Below are positions 35,990-47,475 of a DNA stretch of 64,000 nt, in pieces. Where the stretch lies: NCBI GenBank assembly GCA_015501595.1, contig JADNRX010000207.1:33566-97565 (forward strand), given 5' to 3'. A program made the translations under genes and the position numbers. This DNA is from Hymenopellis radicata (taxonomy: Eukaryota > Basidiomycota > Agaricomycetes > Agaricales > Physalacriaceae). Numbering within the stretch: position 1 is the first letter of the stretch; each line of letters begins with the position of its first letter. The notes under the pieces were generated by a model, which made no database searches, was not told the DNA's origin, and was given only the letters and a program-made list of their open reading frames with translations.

Positions 35990-37220
35990 CCATCCCGATC
36001 TTCGAAGTATTGGTTGGTCGAAGGGGTCCAAGCTTCAGATCTATGCCAATGAAACGACATCAGCATTGACCATGGATTAATTAGTATTAATGCTTCACGC
36101 AAACTTATCCGATAGGGAGACTGTAGAGTCGGGCCTCGGATGTAGTTGAAGGTTTGCCTGTCGAACATCTAGGTTACGCTTAAGGAAGAAAGAATGTGTT
36201 TTACTGTTTGTGCAACTGCAAGAATGTGCGGCAGGCCAAGATCATGCAGGTACTTAAGACCAGCTGCAGCTTGCCAGAGCTAGATCCGCAATATGTCAGT
36301 GCGCATACTGCAAAAGAAGTCGAGTATGGCAAGTACCAGCTGGGAACGACCAGACAGTTGAGCACTCATTAGAACGGTCCTAAAGTCATCGCGCCACCAC
36401 AAGGGCGTTGAAGGATTCCAACGTGGGACTCTATTTGTCAGTGTAGAGACACGAAAGAGATTTCGACGCGAAATTTTTCTCCCGAGGGTGTAAGCCTGTA
36501 TACACACAAAAATGAGTAGGATAGCAAGGCCTGTATCGCCTCGTATTCAACACTACCCACCGAGAGCATGAGATCCTCAGGCTTGTCAAAACGAGATCGT
36601 GCATCGAGCGCCTAAGAAGCATTGATGAGCAGGGGAAGGCACAATAATGGGAAGATGCGTACCGCTGGCGACTTCCTAACGACCAACAGAACCCTCCCAG
36701 TTCCTCGAAGTGTACGTTGGATAAGGCCAACCAGCAGCGCGCCTTCCAATCGAAGATGTCTATACCCGCGGGCAGATCTAACTTCTTCGTTCGGATCCGC
36801 TTCGAACAGATCATCTGTGACCGGATGTCGTGGAAATTCGAGTAAAGAATATCGTGTCACAGTTCCTTCATTAGCAGCATCGATGTTCTGGGAACTCGGG
36901 GACAAGACAGGGCTCTGGAAAGGTTTAGATTCCACATTTCCGGCAAATGCACGCGAGGGCTGCAGTCCCGTATCGCGGGCGCTGGATCCAGTCAACGCGT
37001 CCAGTGAGGCCCCGTCAAGGTCCTGACTAGGTATCAGCAACAACGCGGAAATGGGACGAGGTCATCAGCAGCGTACCAATTGAACCACGGCCTGAACTAA
37101 ATCCTTCCGCAAGTCTGTCCATGGCTCTTCCTGTTCGAGTAAATCTCGAATGGTGTCCGGGCCTGTTCGAACGACGCCGGCATCGTGATCGTCGACATCT
37201 TGTTCAGAGGAACTCATCAA
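35990..37220 (-). pseudogene. Heavily decayed kinase of the same family
   Basis: On the minus strand 37208-37105 reads DVDDHDAGVVRTGPDTIRDL then EQEEPWTDLRKDLVQAVVQL, a diverged version of the family N-terminal module, ending at a plausible donor. A long open frame (37043-36612) follows without a clear kinase N-lobe. Near 36285-36235 the text LWQAAAGLKYLHDLGLPHI matches the helix before the catalytic loop. HKD and DFG motifs could not be found. It lies directly upstream of the second TPR-repeat copy. Confidence 0.45.
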
Positions 37221-37392
37221 GCTATGTGTATCGTTCCGTGATGTAGAGCACAGGCGTGGGCTGAACTGTCAGATCGTGGTGAGAGAAGAAGGGCGCGCTT
37301 CCAAATCCGGCGTCATCTGTGGGAACACATCACTGTCACTCCACCTCCGCACAAACCCCATAACACACGCTGCAGAAACAATGGTAACCAGA

Positions 37393-39490
37393 CGAATCCA
37401 CGCAGCATGAAATGCGGGGAGACTCTACACGACCCATGCTAGAAACTCACGCGCCATCTCGGGCACCGTTGTAAATCTAAATCGGTAGGAAGACGAACGC
37501 GTGGATCTTACATCACCTTTATAATTAGGGAAGAGCCCGTTTCAAAACGCGCGAACGATGAAGACGACCGCCGAGAGACAGACATTCATGGGCACGGTAC
37601 AGTAAAGACTTGTGAAATGGTGGATACCATTTTCCAGCTCAACACAAATTGAACAGCCGCGGGCCATCACCAGGTGATATGAAAAGGGAATGGCCCCCCA
37701 TTGTATATCTACAAGGTATTGAGACAAGTGCATGCTTCAATGAATAGACATACGTTCATCTTATTCAATAAGTACAAGCCTTGGCGCAAGGTTCATTCTC
37801 AGGCGAACGATTCTAAGACCGTCGTCGTTGTTGGGCTCCGTATCAAGCGTAATGAAGCCAAACATGGTGGTGGGATTGAGCATTGTTCAACTCCACCACA
37901 AGAAAGCAAGCATGAAAGAGTCTGGTCCTCAGGTGATAGTCACCGCACAGGGAGAGAGAGTAGGCTGATCTATTAACAATTAGTCTTGAGTAAGTCATGT
38001 TGGTCATTACGCCGCCGTCCCAATCCCTTCAACGACTCCTCAGCGGCAGTCACGCCCTCCTGCATACCGATGGCTCTTAAAACTTCCAAGCCTTTCGTAT
38101 AAAACCTGCTTGCCATGCTCTTGTCGCCCGCAATCTATCAACGCGTCAGTATCCGCTTCCCTTAGAGATCCAGGTTGAAAACCCACCTCGCGCATAAACC
38201 CGACATTAAATAGCGCCGCATACGCGACTTCGCATAATGGTATCGGCTCGTGCAGCTTGCGCCTTTTGTAATGTGGCCAGCGCCTGCTTCGCTCATGATT
38301 CGGCTTGATTGAGTCTTTCCGGTGTGAGCTTGCCGGGGCGGTGGAGGATGAGCTCGGAGATGTTGCTCATAAGCTGCGCGCCACGACACTGGTCGATTCT
38401 TTTAGTGGGGGCGGTAGGAGAATGGATATGGCTTAGAGGTAGAACGGAAGTGCGTAGCTACATGCGCGTCGGAACACGAAAAAAATAGGGTGATGAATAA
38501 CTCACTTCATCTTCCCTATCCGTCTGTAAAATCTAGCGAGCGCCTCGAGCGGGGCGCCGACATCCGTCGACGACGCCCAAGGCGGTAAATCAAGTTCGGC
38601 CAGGATGAGGTTATCGACGTCTGGGTCAATCTCGCCGTCGTTCGCTTCCTTGACGAGGCGCAGGACCTCCTCGCCAGCCACTGCAAATGCTTCTCCTCCT
38701 CGGCCTGAGGCTTATTCAGCGTCTCTGCGTGTTCCCCAATCTTGCCGGCGATGGCGATTGCGCGCAGCCGCTCGTTACCCCGTCGCCATCATTTTGAGCA
38801 CCTCCCGGTATAGGTTATTCGCCTGCTTGAACACGGCCGCCAGGGGGATAGCAACGCCGGACAATTTTATGTATGGCTCCTCCCCCAGTGTCTCAAGAGG
38901 CAGGTTCCGCACTGTCGTCCAGCCCTACAGTCGGTAAAGATAGGTCTAGTCAGAAAAGAAATGGCGCGCACCGGTGAAAGTACCGCGCACTGCGTTCGAA
39001 GTCGTTTTTCTGCTTGGCCTTTAGGGTGTCGTGGAGGTCCTGGCGCACCTCGGTCGGCACATTGTCATCCCCAAGACAACGGTGCAACGGCATACAGCGC
39101 AATCGTGGTGATCCGGACGCGTCTTGCCTGCGTTGGAGAACTCGGCGTGCAGCTCTTCTGCACGTATACGCGGCCTGTGGCTCGTCGTGGACAACGATGG
39201 CTACGATGGCGGGATTCCGTCGCGATGATGGTGGCAGGAAATGGAGCGTAATACAAATTACCTACCACGCGTACCCACCTTCCTTCCGTCTCGGACCGTT
39301 CCTATGTTAGCTTCTTTCCCTCAGAGCGCTTCGACGAGCTTTCTTGTGGGTACATGACAGTAAACAAGAAAGGGTCCTACTCGGAAATTACGCCTTGGAT
39401 CGTCTCGCCAGCTGAACAAAAGCTTGGCTCTAACTCTCATGTTTAAATTTATCATGATGGTGAACATATGATCCCGCCCACTTCATCCTT
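37393..39490. repeat. 2.1-kb direct repeat, copy 2
   Basis: Partner of 31464-33540, with the same gene content in the same order. Differences include an 8-bp insertion-like TATAATTA near 37520 and single-base indels (for example CCCACTGC versus CCACTGC). Such high identity, non-coding flank included, implies a recent segmental duplication or gene conversion. Confidence 0.85.
38007..39251 (-). pseudogene. TPR-repeat protein pseudogene, copy 2
   Basis: Carries the same inactivating lesions as copy 1 (Trp codon changed to TGA, frame break before CEVAYAALF), plus a one-base loss near the 3' end that changes the last residues (GLGTAA-stop becomes GLGRRR). The shared lesions show that the gene was already dead when it was duplicated. 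Confidence 0.65.
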
Positions 39491-39499
39491 CCTACCTGA

Positions 39500-39997
39500 C
39501 CTTTGGACCAGGCTGATTTTAATATGAACCTCCTGAATTGGATCTCTCTGAATCTCTAAACTGCCGCACATTGAAAAGATGACACGGTCTTACAGGATGA
39601 AATGGTGTAACTGGAATCGCGTATTGAAAGAGAGGAGAATGCAGGAACAGCGACTAACATTTTCTGCAGCGCGTTGGCGCGTATATGCACTCATATTAGA
39701 GCGAATGACTCCGTCCTCGTTGAGTTTAATCGCCAGGATCCGTAGTGGAACAATGAGCACTACCGCGGTCCGCCATGTAGATCGATTCTCCCTTCCTCAC
39801 CCGTGCGCATCGTAGCAGAAGAGACAGGGACGTCTACGTCGATTGTGAAAGATACAGGCCCCTTTTTGTCTACTCATGAAGAATGAACTTGTATATTTGT
39901 ATGCGATTCGGCCAGCTGGAATACTGAATTTCGTTCTATCACGTCTCACTCCCAAACCCCTTCTGGTTCTGGCGTTCGCCCAAGCCAAATCTGATAA
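39500..39997. other. Gap between repeat copy 2 and an F-box gene
   Basis: No supportable gene; short open frames only. It is the 3' region of the minus-strand F-box gene at 39998. Confidence 0.3.
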
Positions 39998-41535
39998 TCA
40001 TACATCGCCGTTTCTGCGTTTCAAATCAGTAACATGCAAGGCAAGCGAGCCATGATACGAACCGATAACTTCTATCAAGACATTGATCTGACCGCGATAT
40101 TCGCCTGTCAGGGTTTGCCATCTGGTGTCGTCCTCAACCTTCGAAAATCGATGGTAGCGCCCTTGAACCCCGTTGCGAACATCTTTTGTCTTTGTTGTGG
40201 GCCGATAGATTCGTGCGTGAGTCCATACACGAGCAGCGGCCGAGTCTGGCCGAGCCCGCAAAGCCAGCATTACGGAGAGACTTGGGAAGATCCTGAAGAC
40301 GTCGTCCGGGTCGAGTGACGAGTCGACATGGGTCAGAAGGGTTACATTCTCAAGTAAGGAGAAGGGAGAGTCGGTGGTGGGCGTTCTAGTGAGGAAGGAG
40401 AATACGCCCATGGATACATCGAAGCGAACACGACGACTCGGCGGAACATAGACTATGGCGTCGTCTCTCAGGTCCTGTTCAAACCGAAAAGATACAAGTT
40501 GAGGAAAGTGGTCGGCTATATGTCGAAGACCATCCAAGGTCCTGGAGGCGATGGTGACGTTGGATATAGTCAAAGAAATGATGTTACATTTAGCTCGCGC
40601 AACCAGTGATTGAATCAAATGGGGGGATGGTACTGGATCGTCTCTCGAATCAGGTTGAGATTCAAACACCCGCAGCTTGGAGAGCGACGGCAGGACCAAC
40701 CAATGTCCAAGCTGAGATGACGCGAAAAGTGTTATCTTCTCCAGACGAGGAAGCTCCACGATGATCGGTTGATCGAGGACTGGCACATCGAAGTATCCAT
40801 AGGATTCTTGACACACTAGAGTTTTCAGTTGGTCTGCTTTCTGCAACCGACCAGAACGTGGTGCACCATCAGAGCCTTGTCTCCTCCTCCATCGACAGTG
40901 AAATCCGCGTCGAGGAGACGCGACCATGGCAATTCTACCAGCATCGTGTTCTTTGGTGTTATGAATGCTTTTGTAAGCTTGGGTGCGTCGCGAAAGGCGG
41001 TACAACGAGTGGGCGGGAAGCCGTAACATTTGAAGACTATAACGGTGAGCGTCTCCAAAGAGTCTAGTCTGCCATGAAGCGGGTCGAGGAAGGACAAATC
41101 CCCGGTATCGTGGAATACAAGACACAGTGACCTCCACCGAGGCGCCGTGTGAAAAAACGCGGAAAGGATGTCTTGGATTTCCTCATCGGTCCTCCACCGC
41201 GACATGCCTGAGAACGTCAAAGAGATGCGCAGGGGAAAGTTTTGGGCGAGTACGAGAAACTGGTTCAGTGCAGAACGCCACCGCCATGAGGAAGCCGGGT
41301 GTCCGTTGGCATAGTCCTCAGTCTGGCCCCAGCTGAAGTCGCTGGACGAGACATCGACCTCGAGCCGCGACCAAAGGACGCTTGTGCCAAGGGCAGCGGC
41401 GCGCCATGCGCGCGAAACATGGGCTAGTCGAAGCGGGGGATGCTTAGCACCTGGGCGCAATTGGAAGCCTTTGGCATACGACTCGGCGTCAAGAACAAAG
41501 ATATGTTGCAGGATTTGGTGAATTGGAGGCGCCAA
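39998..41535 (-). pseudogene. F-box-type protein gene with a probable frameshift
   Basis: Minus-strand frame one (41535-40825) reads HQILQHIFVLDAESYA, then PLRLAHVSRAWRAAALGTSVLWSRLEVD, the typical agaricomycete F-box opening, and a leucine-rich region to HHVLVGCR. The signal continues in another frame from KADQLKTLVCQESYG to a stop at 39998 (ISLTISNVTIASRTLDGL and similar). No splice sites explain the change, so a one-base deletion near 40840 is likely. The first exon is unclear: the frame upstream of 41535 has a stop, so it may start from an unseen exon near 41650. Confidence 0.55.
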
Positions 41536-42059
41536 GGCGAGTCGTCAGAGACTGATCCAGTAGATCTGTAGAAAAAAGAAATCAACTTGAAGTTATATGG
41601 CGGATAAGAGCAGAATCGAACAGACCTGGTCCGGGAAGATCCTGGAGCGATATGGGCTCCCGTTTTCACTTAGCATCATGCCTGGAAATTTTTTTGAGGA
41701 CGAGGACACTAGCAGGATAACGTATGAGACGTACTGCAATCGTGATGATGGGAGTACTAAGTAAAAGAGCTGGGGATGATCGTACGTTACGTAGCATGAA
41801 TCTCCACCTTCTCATTATTAATCGAGCTGTCATCTCGCGTTCTAGCCGATTTGATACAAGGCAAAGGACCGTAATAAAAAAGAGCATCGTGATTGCAAGA
41901 TGAAGATACATAACTATGAGCTACACTACTAAATATATCCTACAACAGTTGGCGCGCTGAATGAGAGTGGGTGGGGCTGGTGTAACTGTTTGACCAACGA
42001 AAATGAAGACTGAAATGTACAAGAGAGAATCATCTGCTGGTACTACATGGGCGACACGC
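41536..42059. other. Intergenic gap with a dispersed repeat
   Basis: 41745-41850 resembles 51105-51190 (AGTAAAAGAG(C/T)TGGG, GATGATCGTAC(G/A)TTACGTA). No gene seen. Confidence 0.35.
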
Positions 42060-42881
42060 TCATGCCTCCATCATGATTGTCTTCTCAGCCTCCGTCGTCC
42101 AGCGCGTCTGCCGCACAGGGATACTAGCCGATGGCCCAGCGGCAGCGGATTTCTGGCTAGTCTGGGGGCGCGGATTTGACTTTGATGCAGCTGTCGGAGT
42201 GGATTTTCGCGAAGCTGGCTTGGGAGGGGCCTTCCGAGAAACTGGTTTGGGAGTAGCTCGTTTCGCTGGGCCAGCAGAAGGCGTAGTGGTCTTTCTGGTC
42301 CTGCAACGACTCGGAGACTTGTCAACTTTCTGCTTCTTGTTCGTCTCTTCGACGACTGGCTCTGTATCCGCGTCCGACATTTCCACATCCTCATCGGCGT
42401 TGCGCTTATGAGCTCGGCAGCAGATATCGTCGTATCCTTCGACTCCAAAGGCTGCTCCGGAATTAACGACAAACCTCTCGTCCACGTTGCCGGACGGCCT
42501 TTGGGACATGAAGAGGATGTCAGCATCCCATTGGATGGATGCAGGGCGCGCCGCTTCGCCGAGTGTGCCCAGCTTGTGAGGATGACCCATGCCTTTGGCG
42601 AGTGTCATAAACTTAACAGGTGGGAGTGAGCGCTTGAGGCCTCGAGTGGAACATCCGGGTCTGTGACAGGCGCTGTAAACCGGTAACCCCATAGTGGGAC
42701 CTCTGGATCTATGTTTAGTTGCTGGGCGCTGGAGTACGCGGGGGTCTGGGGTGATAGACGGTGTCGTCGTGGTACGTAGGAGGCGCAGCGACGGCGGCTT
42801 CCAGGTCGTCGAGAAGCTCGTCGAGGCTGGGGAGCCAGAGCGAGAGTAGGACGTGGTGGAGGAAGTCTTCGAGGCAGACAT
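42060..42881 (-). CDS. Hypothetical basic, Ser/Thr/Pro-rich protein, probably nuclear
   Basis: Single-exon frame of 273 aa with an ATG at 42881. The first 70 residues are Ser/Thr-rich, the middle (LPVYSACHRPGCSTRGLKRS, MTLAKGMGHPHKLGTLG) is more folded-looking, and the last 90 residues are a Lys/Pro/Ala tail (RATPKPVSRKAPPKPASRKS) preceded by KKQK, like a nuclear localisation signal or histone-H1-like tail. No named domain recognised. A TATAAAGG on the minus strand at about 43002-43009 lies some 125 nt upstream of the ATG, supporting a real promoter. Confidence 0.55.
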   Translation of the reverse strand: MSASKTSSTTSYSRSGSPASTSFSTTWKPPSLRLLRTTTTPSITPDPRVLQRPATKHRSRGPTMGLPVYSACHRPGCSTRGLKRSLPPVKFMTLAKGMGHPHKLGTLGEAARPASIQWDADILFMSQRPSGNVDERFVVNSGAAFGVEGYDDICCRAHKRNADEDVEMSDADTEPVVEETNKKQKVDKSPSRCRTRKTTTPSAGPAKRATPKPVSRKAPPKPASRKSTPTAASKSNPRPQTSQKSAAAGPSASIPVRQTRWTTEAEKTIMMEA

Positions 42882-44898
42882 TATGTGATTGGATTAGAAA
42901 GTAAACGGAGAGATCATCAGAATGTGCAGAGAATGGCCTCGACTAGGAGGATTATCGTCGGGATATGTGTTTCTTGCAGAAACGAACGCGTTGTCCGTCG
43001 CGCCTTTATACCGTCCAGAGTCGCGCACACCATTCAACATGGCGGACAATGGTATGAGAGATCGTCCACAGGGCAAACAATGCAGACAGGCGCAAGAGGA
43101 AATTATTTGGCTCAGTCCACAAGGGTTGTTCAGGTATTGCCTTTAGGGACGACAAATACCCGTGGCCAAAGACCAGTAGTCGTCGCGAAAGAGGCGAACA
43201 AACGTTGCCCACGGATCATTGTTATGAAATCACAGTATAGAGGCTGGGAAGATTCACGGGGAAGTCTCTCAGGGTGGGGAAGCCTCCGTAATGAACCTAC
43301 TCAGGAGAGACAAAGTCTATGTGGCGCAATAATTACTATTCCTAGACAGAATGAGCAAGATGGCAGGGCTGAACGGATGTATATTAGCCACATTTATCTA
43401 GCGCGTATTCGTTTCCAGCTTGTTTGATGTGGAAAGCTGACGATCTTCCAGTCCGAGTTGCTAGTAACCATGATCCGCGAGGAATAAGAGTTCGAAACAA
43501 GCTCTTCAATCGGGCTTAGAAATCAAGTCGTCAAGTGGGATGATTTCCTGCGTCGGTCTGATGCAAAAACCAACAGCACTAATCAGCCGGCGCCTCGAAT
43601 GGAGACCAGTCAACTTGCGGAGACTTAGCATAAGTATGACGGTCAGAGGTCAAAGTCTGAAGCATCCGATGTTCATGCATAAGTCAAAGGTAGTCGTGAC
43701 GGTGAACATCCGTACCAGTTCGGGGTCTCGTTCTTACCGCCCATGATGGCGGAATGAAAGAGGCAAACGCAGCACGTGATCGTTTTACTCTTCCTTTTCG
43801 CCATCATCCGGGTCGTCTGCGTACTCATTTTCCTGATTATCACGACGGCGACTACGCTATACTCCACGGAAGGACGTATCCCTCAGCGTTTACCCATCAT
43901 GTAACTTGGAAAGGGCTATCCATCGAGGAACCTGCGAGCGAAAAGGAGGACGGTGTTGCTGGAGGGGCGGTGTCGGGCCCGAATAGTGCCGCACTCAGCG
44001 CAGATATCGAGCCGTCATTGCAGGCCTCCGAGTGTATCGTCAGAGGGCCTCGGCGCGACGAGCATGACCTGCACTTTGATATTGGATTAGTCAGAATCTC
44101 CTTGGACTTGGTGTACCTACCTTGGTGACTCGACTAGCTCAATGGCGAAGATAGAATAGTGCGGCTTTCTTTTCAAGTCCTTTCCTTTCCTGACGGCGAC
44201 TGCAGGCGCCATATTTGTTTCGGCAAAGTAGCCTCTTCGCTCTGCAACTCCGGCAAACACGACCGCCTACTTGCCCAACGTTTCTGAATGTTACCGCCGA
44301 CACCTACCCCTGGATTTCAGACTATTCACCATTCACCAATTCGCGGAAGACAGTGCCTGACGGAGTATTTTAGTGTTCTGATCCGGTAAGCATGGCGTTC
44401 TTGCAGTATTTCTGGTCCTGACATTGGGTGCGCCTCTAGCCTTGCGTAGATCTGCAAACTAGCTGGGCACAATAGTAGTAGCTGTGAGGCTAAACTGGTG
44501 CTGGTGCATTTCATCCATTCGTATGCCTTTCTCAAGTCATGTTCATGCCCTCGTAGACCGAACCTTTCTATACCTGATAGACGCGCGCTATTGGTCTGGC
44601 CAGCATACCGAGATCTGCAACAAGCCGGCCGGCTGCTCATATCACTCTCTATTCTACATACGACCGGCGTCTGGTCAGGACGATGTATGGTCGGTTACGT
44701 CGTAGGACTGCAACGTGGGTGCGAATGTCAGCCACGATCGATTCTATTTCGCTCACAACAATTAGGTTATCGCTTATACCTCATTACTTGGATCCATTCA
44801 CTATGTTCGTTTTATGCTCATTCCACATCGTACACGTTGGCCAGTCATACTAAAACAGCCGCCATGTGTCGGGGCGCCCCCGCTAGCCGGTCAATAAG
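42882..44898. other. Promoter and repeat-rich intergenic stretch
   Basis: After the promoter of the 42881 gene, 43770-44280 is a diverged copy of 51170-51620: both contain a GTGATCGT block, GCGCAGAT(A/T)TCGAGC, a (G/C)ATATTGGATTAG/GATATAGGATTAG block and TTTCCTTT...GA(C/T)TGCAGG. A shorter copy lies at 56795-56880. I see no gene. Confidence 0.4.
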
Positions 44899-46070
44899 TT
44901 GGCAGCGAACTTTGGGTACTTCAACAGCACCCACATCCATCCTCTTTCTGTCCTTTCTCATACGTCAACATCGCACGCGTCGCCTCTCATCATCTGCAAC
45001 TTTCACTTTGCTCTCACTACCATCACGGCTGTCACCCCCAACGTCGTCGCGCTCAGTCAAGCAGGAGGAGACGGCTCTAGCGACATGAATATGCTAGCGG
45101 CTAACGTCTCTGGGCCCCGCGTGCGCGGCTTCTACGGTCCCTCTCCAGCCGTATGTGCAGTTTATCGCAGGATACAACGACCCAAATTGAAGATAAGCAC
45201 AATCCTTGTCGGTATCGTGCGTAGCCCAAGTGGATTGGTAGTGCCGTTCCAGGGAGAGCATGTGGCTCAGAGCGATACCACTGGTGGGCACTCGACGCCG
45301 AAGACGTGCTGCGATGGGCTGGCTTTCGCCCTGGAGAGTATGAACTTGAGCTCCACGCTCGTCTGGATCATTACCTGCCTTCCGAAGCTGCACTTCTCCT
45401 CCGTCCGTCAATCTGGAGCCCAAGCAGACTCGGAGCAGCCCCCCACTATCCCGGCTATCCTTGCCGTCCATCACTCTATCACCATCGCACGCCTCATCTC
45501 CCTCACCATCTATAATTTCACACGCGGTCGCACTAACTGGTTTTCCCAGGACCGCGATGCTAAACCCGATGTTTGTCGTGCTCCCGAACGTCGTCAACCT
45601 AACACTCCGTACGATCGTGGATGGGACGGCTTGAGCGATATCAACTTGCTGCGCGCTACCTCCCCCACCCCCGCGTTGTCTACGTCCTTCCCTCGAGTTG
45701 ACATCACTCGCCCCTCAATCTCATCGTGTTAAAACTGTTGGACGGTGAGCGCAGTGACGAGTTCATAGAGAGCATGAGCCCGTCGAGAATCATTGCTATC
45801 AAGACAGTCCCCACGATGTCTGGCACAGCACGATTGCGTCATGGAAACTACAGCGTTCTGTAGTGATGGGTGGAAAACGTGCAGTGCGTCGGCGGCTGTT
45901 CTTCGAGCCCATGCGCGTGCGCATACGCGTCAATGATTGTTGAAGTCAAGCGTTGATGGCACTGGCTAGCGGATTGGGTGGTGCACATTGAGAAGGTTTG
46001 GTTTGAGGTTTTGATTAGCGCTGTGCCAGGTGTTGCGGAAGGTCGACGTGTCGAGATTGAGGCTAGGTGT
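44899..46070 (+). pseudogene. Decayed F-box/LRR paralogue
   Basis: Scattered pieces match the F-box gene at 12203-13468: DGSSDMNMLAANVSGPRVRG, ISLTIYNFTRGRTNWFSQDRD (in two parts of the same motif), DRGWDGLSDINLLRA and VHIEKVWFEVLISAV. Order is disturbed and frames change repeatedly, so it is a pseudogene. It has no F-box start. Confidence 0.55.
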
Positions 46071-46357
46071 CTTGAACATTCTTTTTGTAGAGATGACCGA
46101 CTCGTACATTCGAATAGGATTGGACGTGTAACTACTACTTACCATCGATTTAGACTATACTGGGACTCGTTCGCAGAACTGCTGTGTACTCTTGAATATA
46201 GGTAGTTAGATAGATAACCGTCACGGGTCCCATTGCAGAATGACTGGTGCAGGTGCTCTTATACAGGAAGGTACGTATGACTCCTTAAAGTGTTTGTTGT
46301 CCGTACGCTATTCCTCCATGTCTTCATCTACAGTATCTAATGCACTACACAGGGTCG

Positions 46358-47440
46358 TTAGCGCGCAGAAGAAGGAGCGCAGAAACAAACGAACCTCTCG
46401 CGAATGGTCGGTCCAAGTTTTATGATTTCGAGATACTGTTTAAGAGATGGCGAATCTAGCTTCAAGAGAGCGTCGAGAATGTCAGCCGCAGAGGGCCGCT
46501 CCGTTGGCGAACGTGACAGGCACGGCCTAACAATTGTAGTCCACAGTTCGGGGGAAAGGACATCCGGCGGTTGCAGAACAAGGGCATCCGAATGCGCACC
46601 GTTTATGATGTCAGCTTCGCTTCTATCTGCATATGGAGATCTTCCAGTGTATATCTAATGACCTTTCAAGCATTTGAAAGAAAAGGGACACTGCATCCTG
46701 ACCTCAATGATGGTACATCCGAACGAGTAAATATCCGTTCGCCAGAGGAGATCATGCTGGTAGTCAGATGGGGCTGTCATCATTTCCGGAGCAATCCAGG
46801 GAATCGGCGAAGCGTGTAGTAGGATTTCGGGTTCTTTAACTTTGGGATGGGCAACCAAGCTGTTGCTAAAATGAGTGATACAACAGCGATAATGAGGCTC
46901 CGGCCCGACTAGGATGTTGGCCTAACATGGGTGGTATCACTGTTTCGAGAGCTGTTAACATGAGACGTACAGCTCGGATCCCGTTGTGTACGATGCAAGG
47001 GGAGAACTTGTGCAGGTATTTTATCCCTGAAGCGATGTCCCATACCTGTATATTGTCAATCAGTGAAGATACGGTGATAAGTATAAAACACGTACGATTC
47101 TGAGGCGATCATGGCTCGGGTACGTTTCTAAGAATTGAACGAGGTTTCCGCCAGCCATCCACGGCGAAATCAGACAAAAGCTATAGCTAGGCATAACCTC
47201 TTCCATTACACCATAAAAAGGGAGAATATTTTCATGGTCAAGCTTGCCCCACATGAAAGCCTCTCGAATAAACTTCTAGGGAACCTTCAGTGAGCCGAGA
47301 ATAGAGCGATGGAAGATGAGGCTACTAACTTCCTTCACTTCAAGTTCCTCGGATGTTTTTAAAGATGGATGGACTCGGAGCCGTTTTAAACAAACAGAGC
47401 GCACGCGACCCTCAATAATCATGGTAGCACGGCTGATATC
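46358..47440 (-). CDS. Family pseudokinase (HNG and HFS instead of HKD and DFG), open frame
   Basis: Starts abruptly at the N-lobe exon 47440-47330 (DISRATMIIEGRVRSVCLKRL) after a CTTCAG acceptor, with no N-terminal modules of its own. Further exons keep the family phase-0 introns: KFIREAFMWGKLDHENILPF; IASGIKYLHKFSPCIVHNGI; NILVGPEPHYRCCITHFSNS with WIAPEMM and DIYSFGCT; C-lobe with SPELWTTIVRPCLSRSPTER. The stop is at 46358-46360. The nucleotide-binding Lys is kept, but the catalytic Asp (HNG) and metal-binding Asp (HFS) are gone, while the frame is intact, so a pseudokinase under selection is plausible. A donor in the upstream kinase (47562-47561, phase 0) would splice it in frame to this exon, making a three-kinase protein. 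Confidence 0.6.
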
Positions 47441-47475
47441 CTGAAGGTTATTGATGATGAGTTCCATGCCGTTTC

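Noticed and set aside
31464..39490. LTR retrotransposon with 2.1-kb LTRs
   Set aside because: The repeats contain a split TPR gene with introns, and the interval between them holds kinases, not gag/pol; no primer-binding site or polypurine tract seen.
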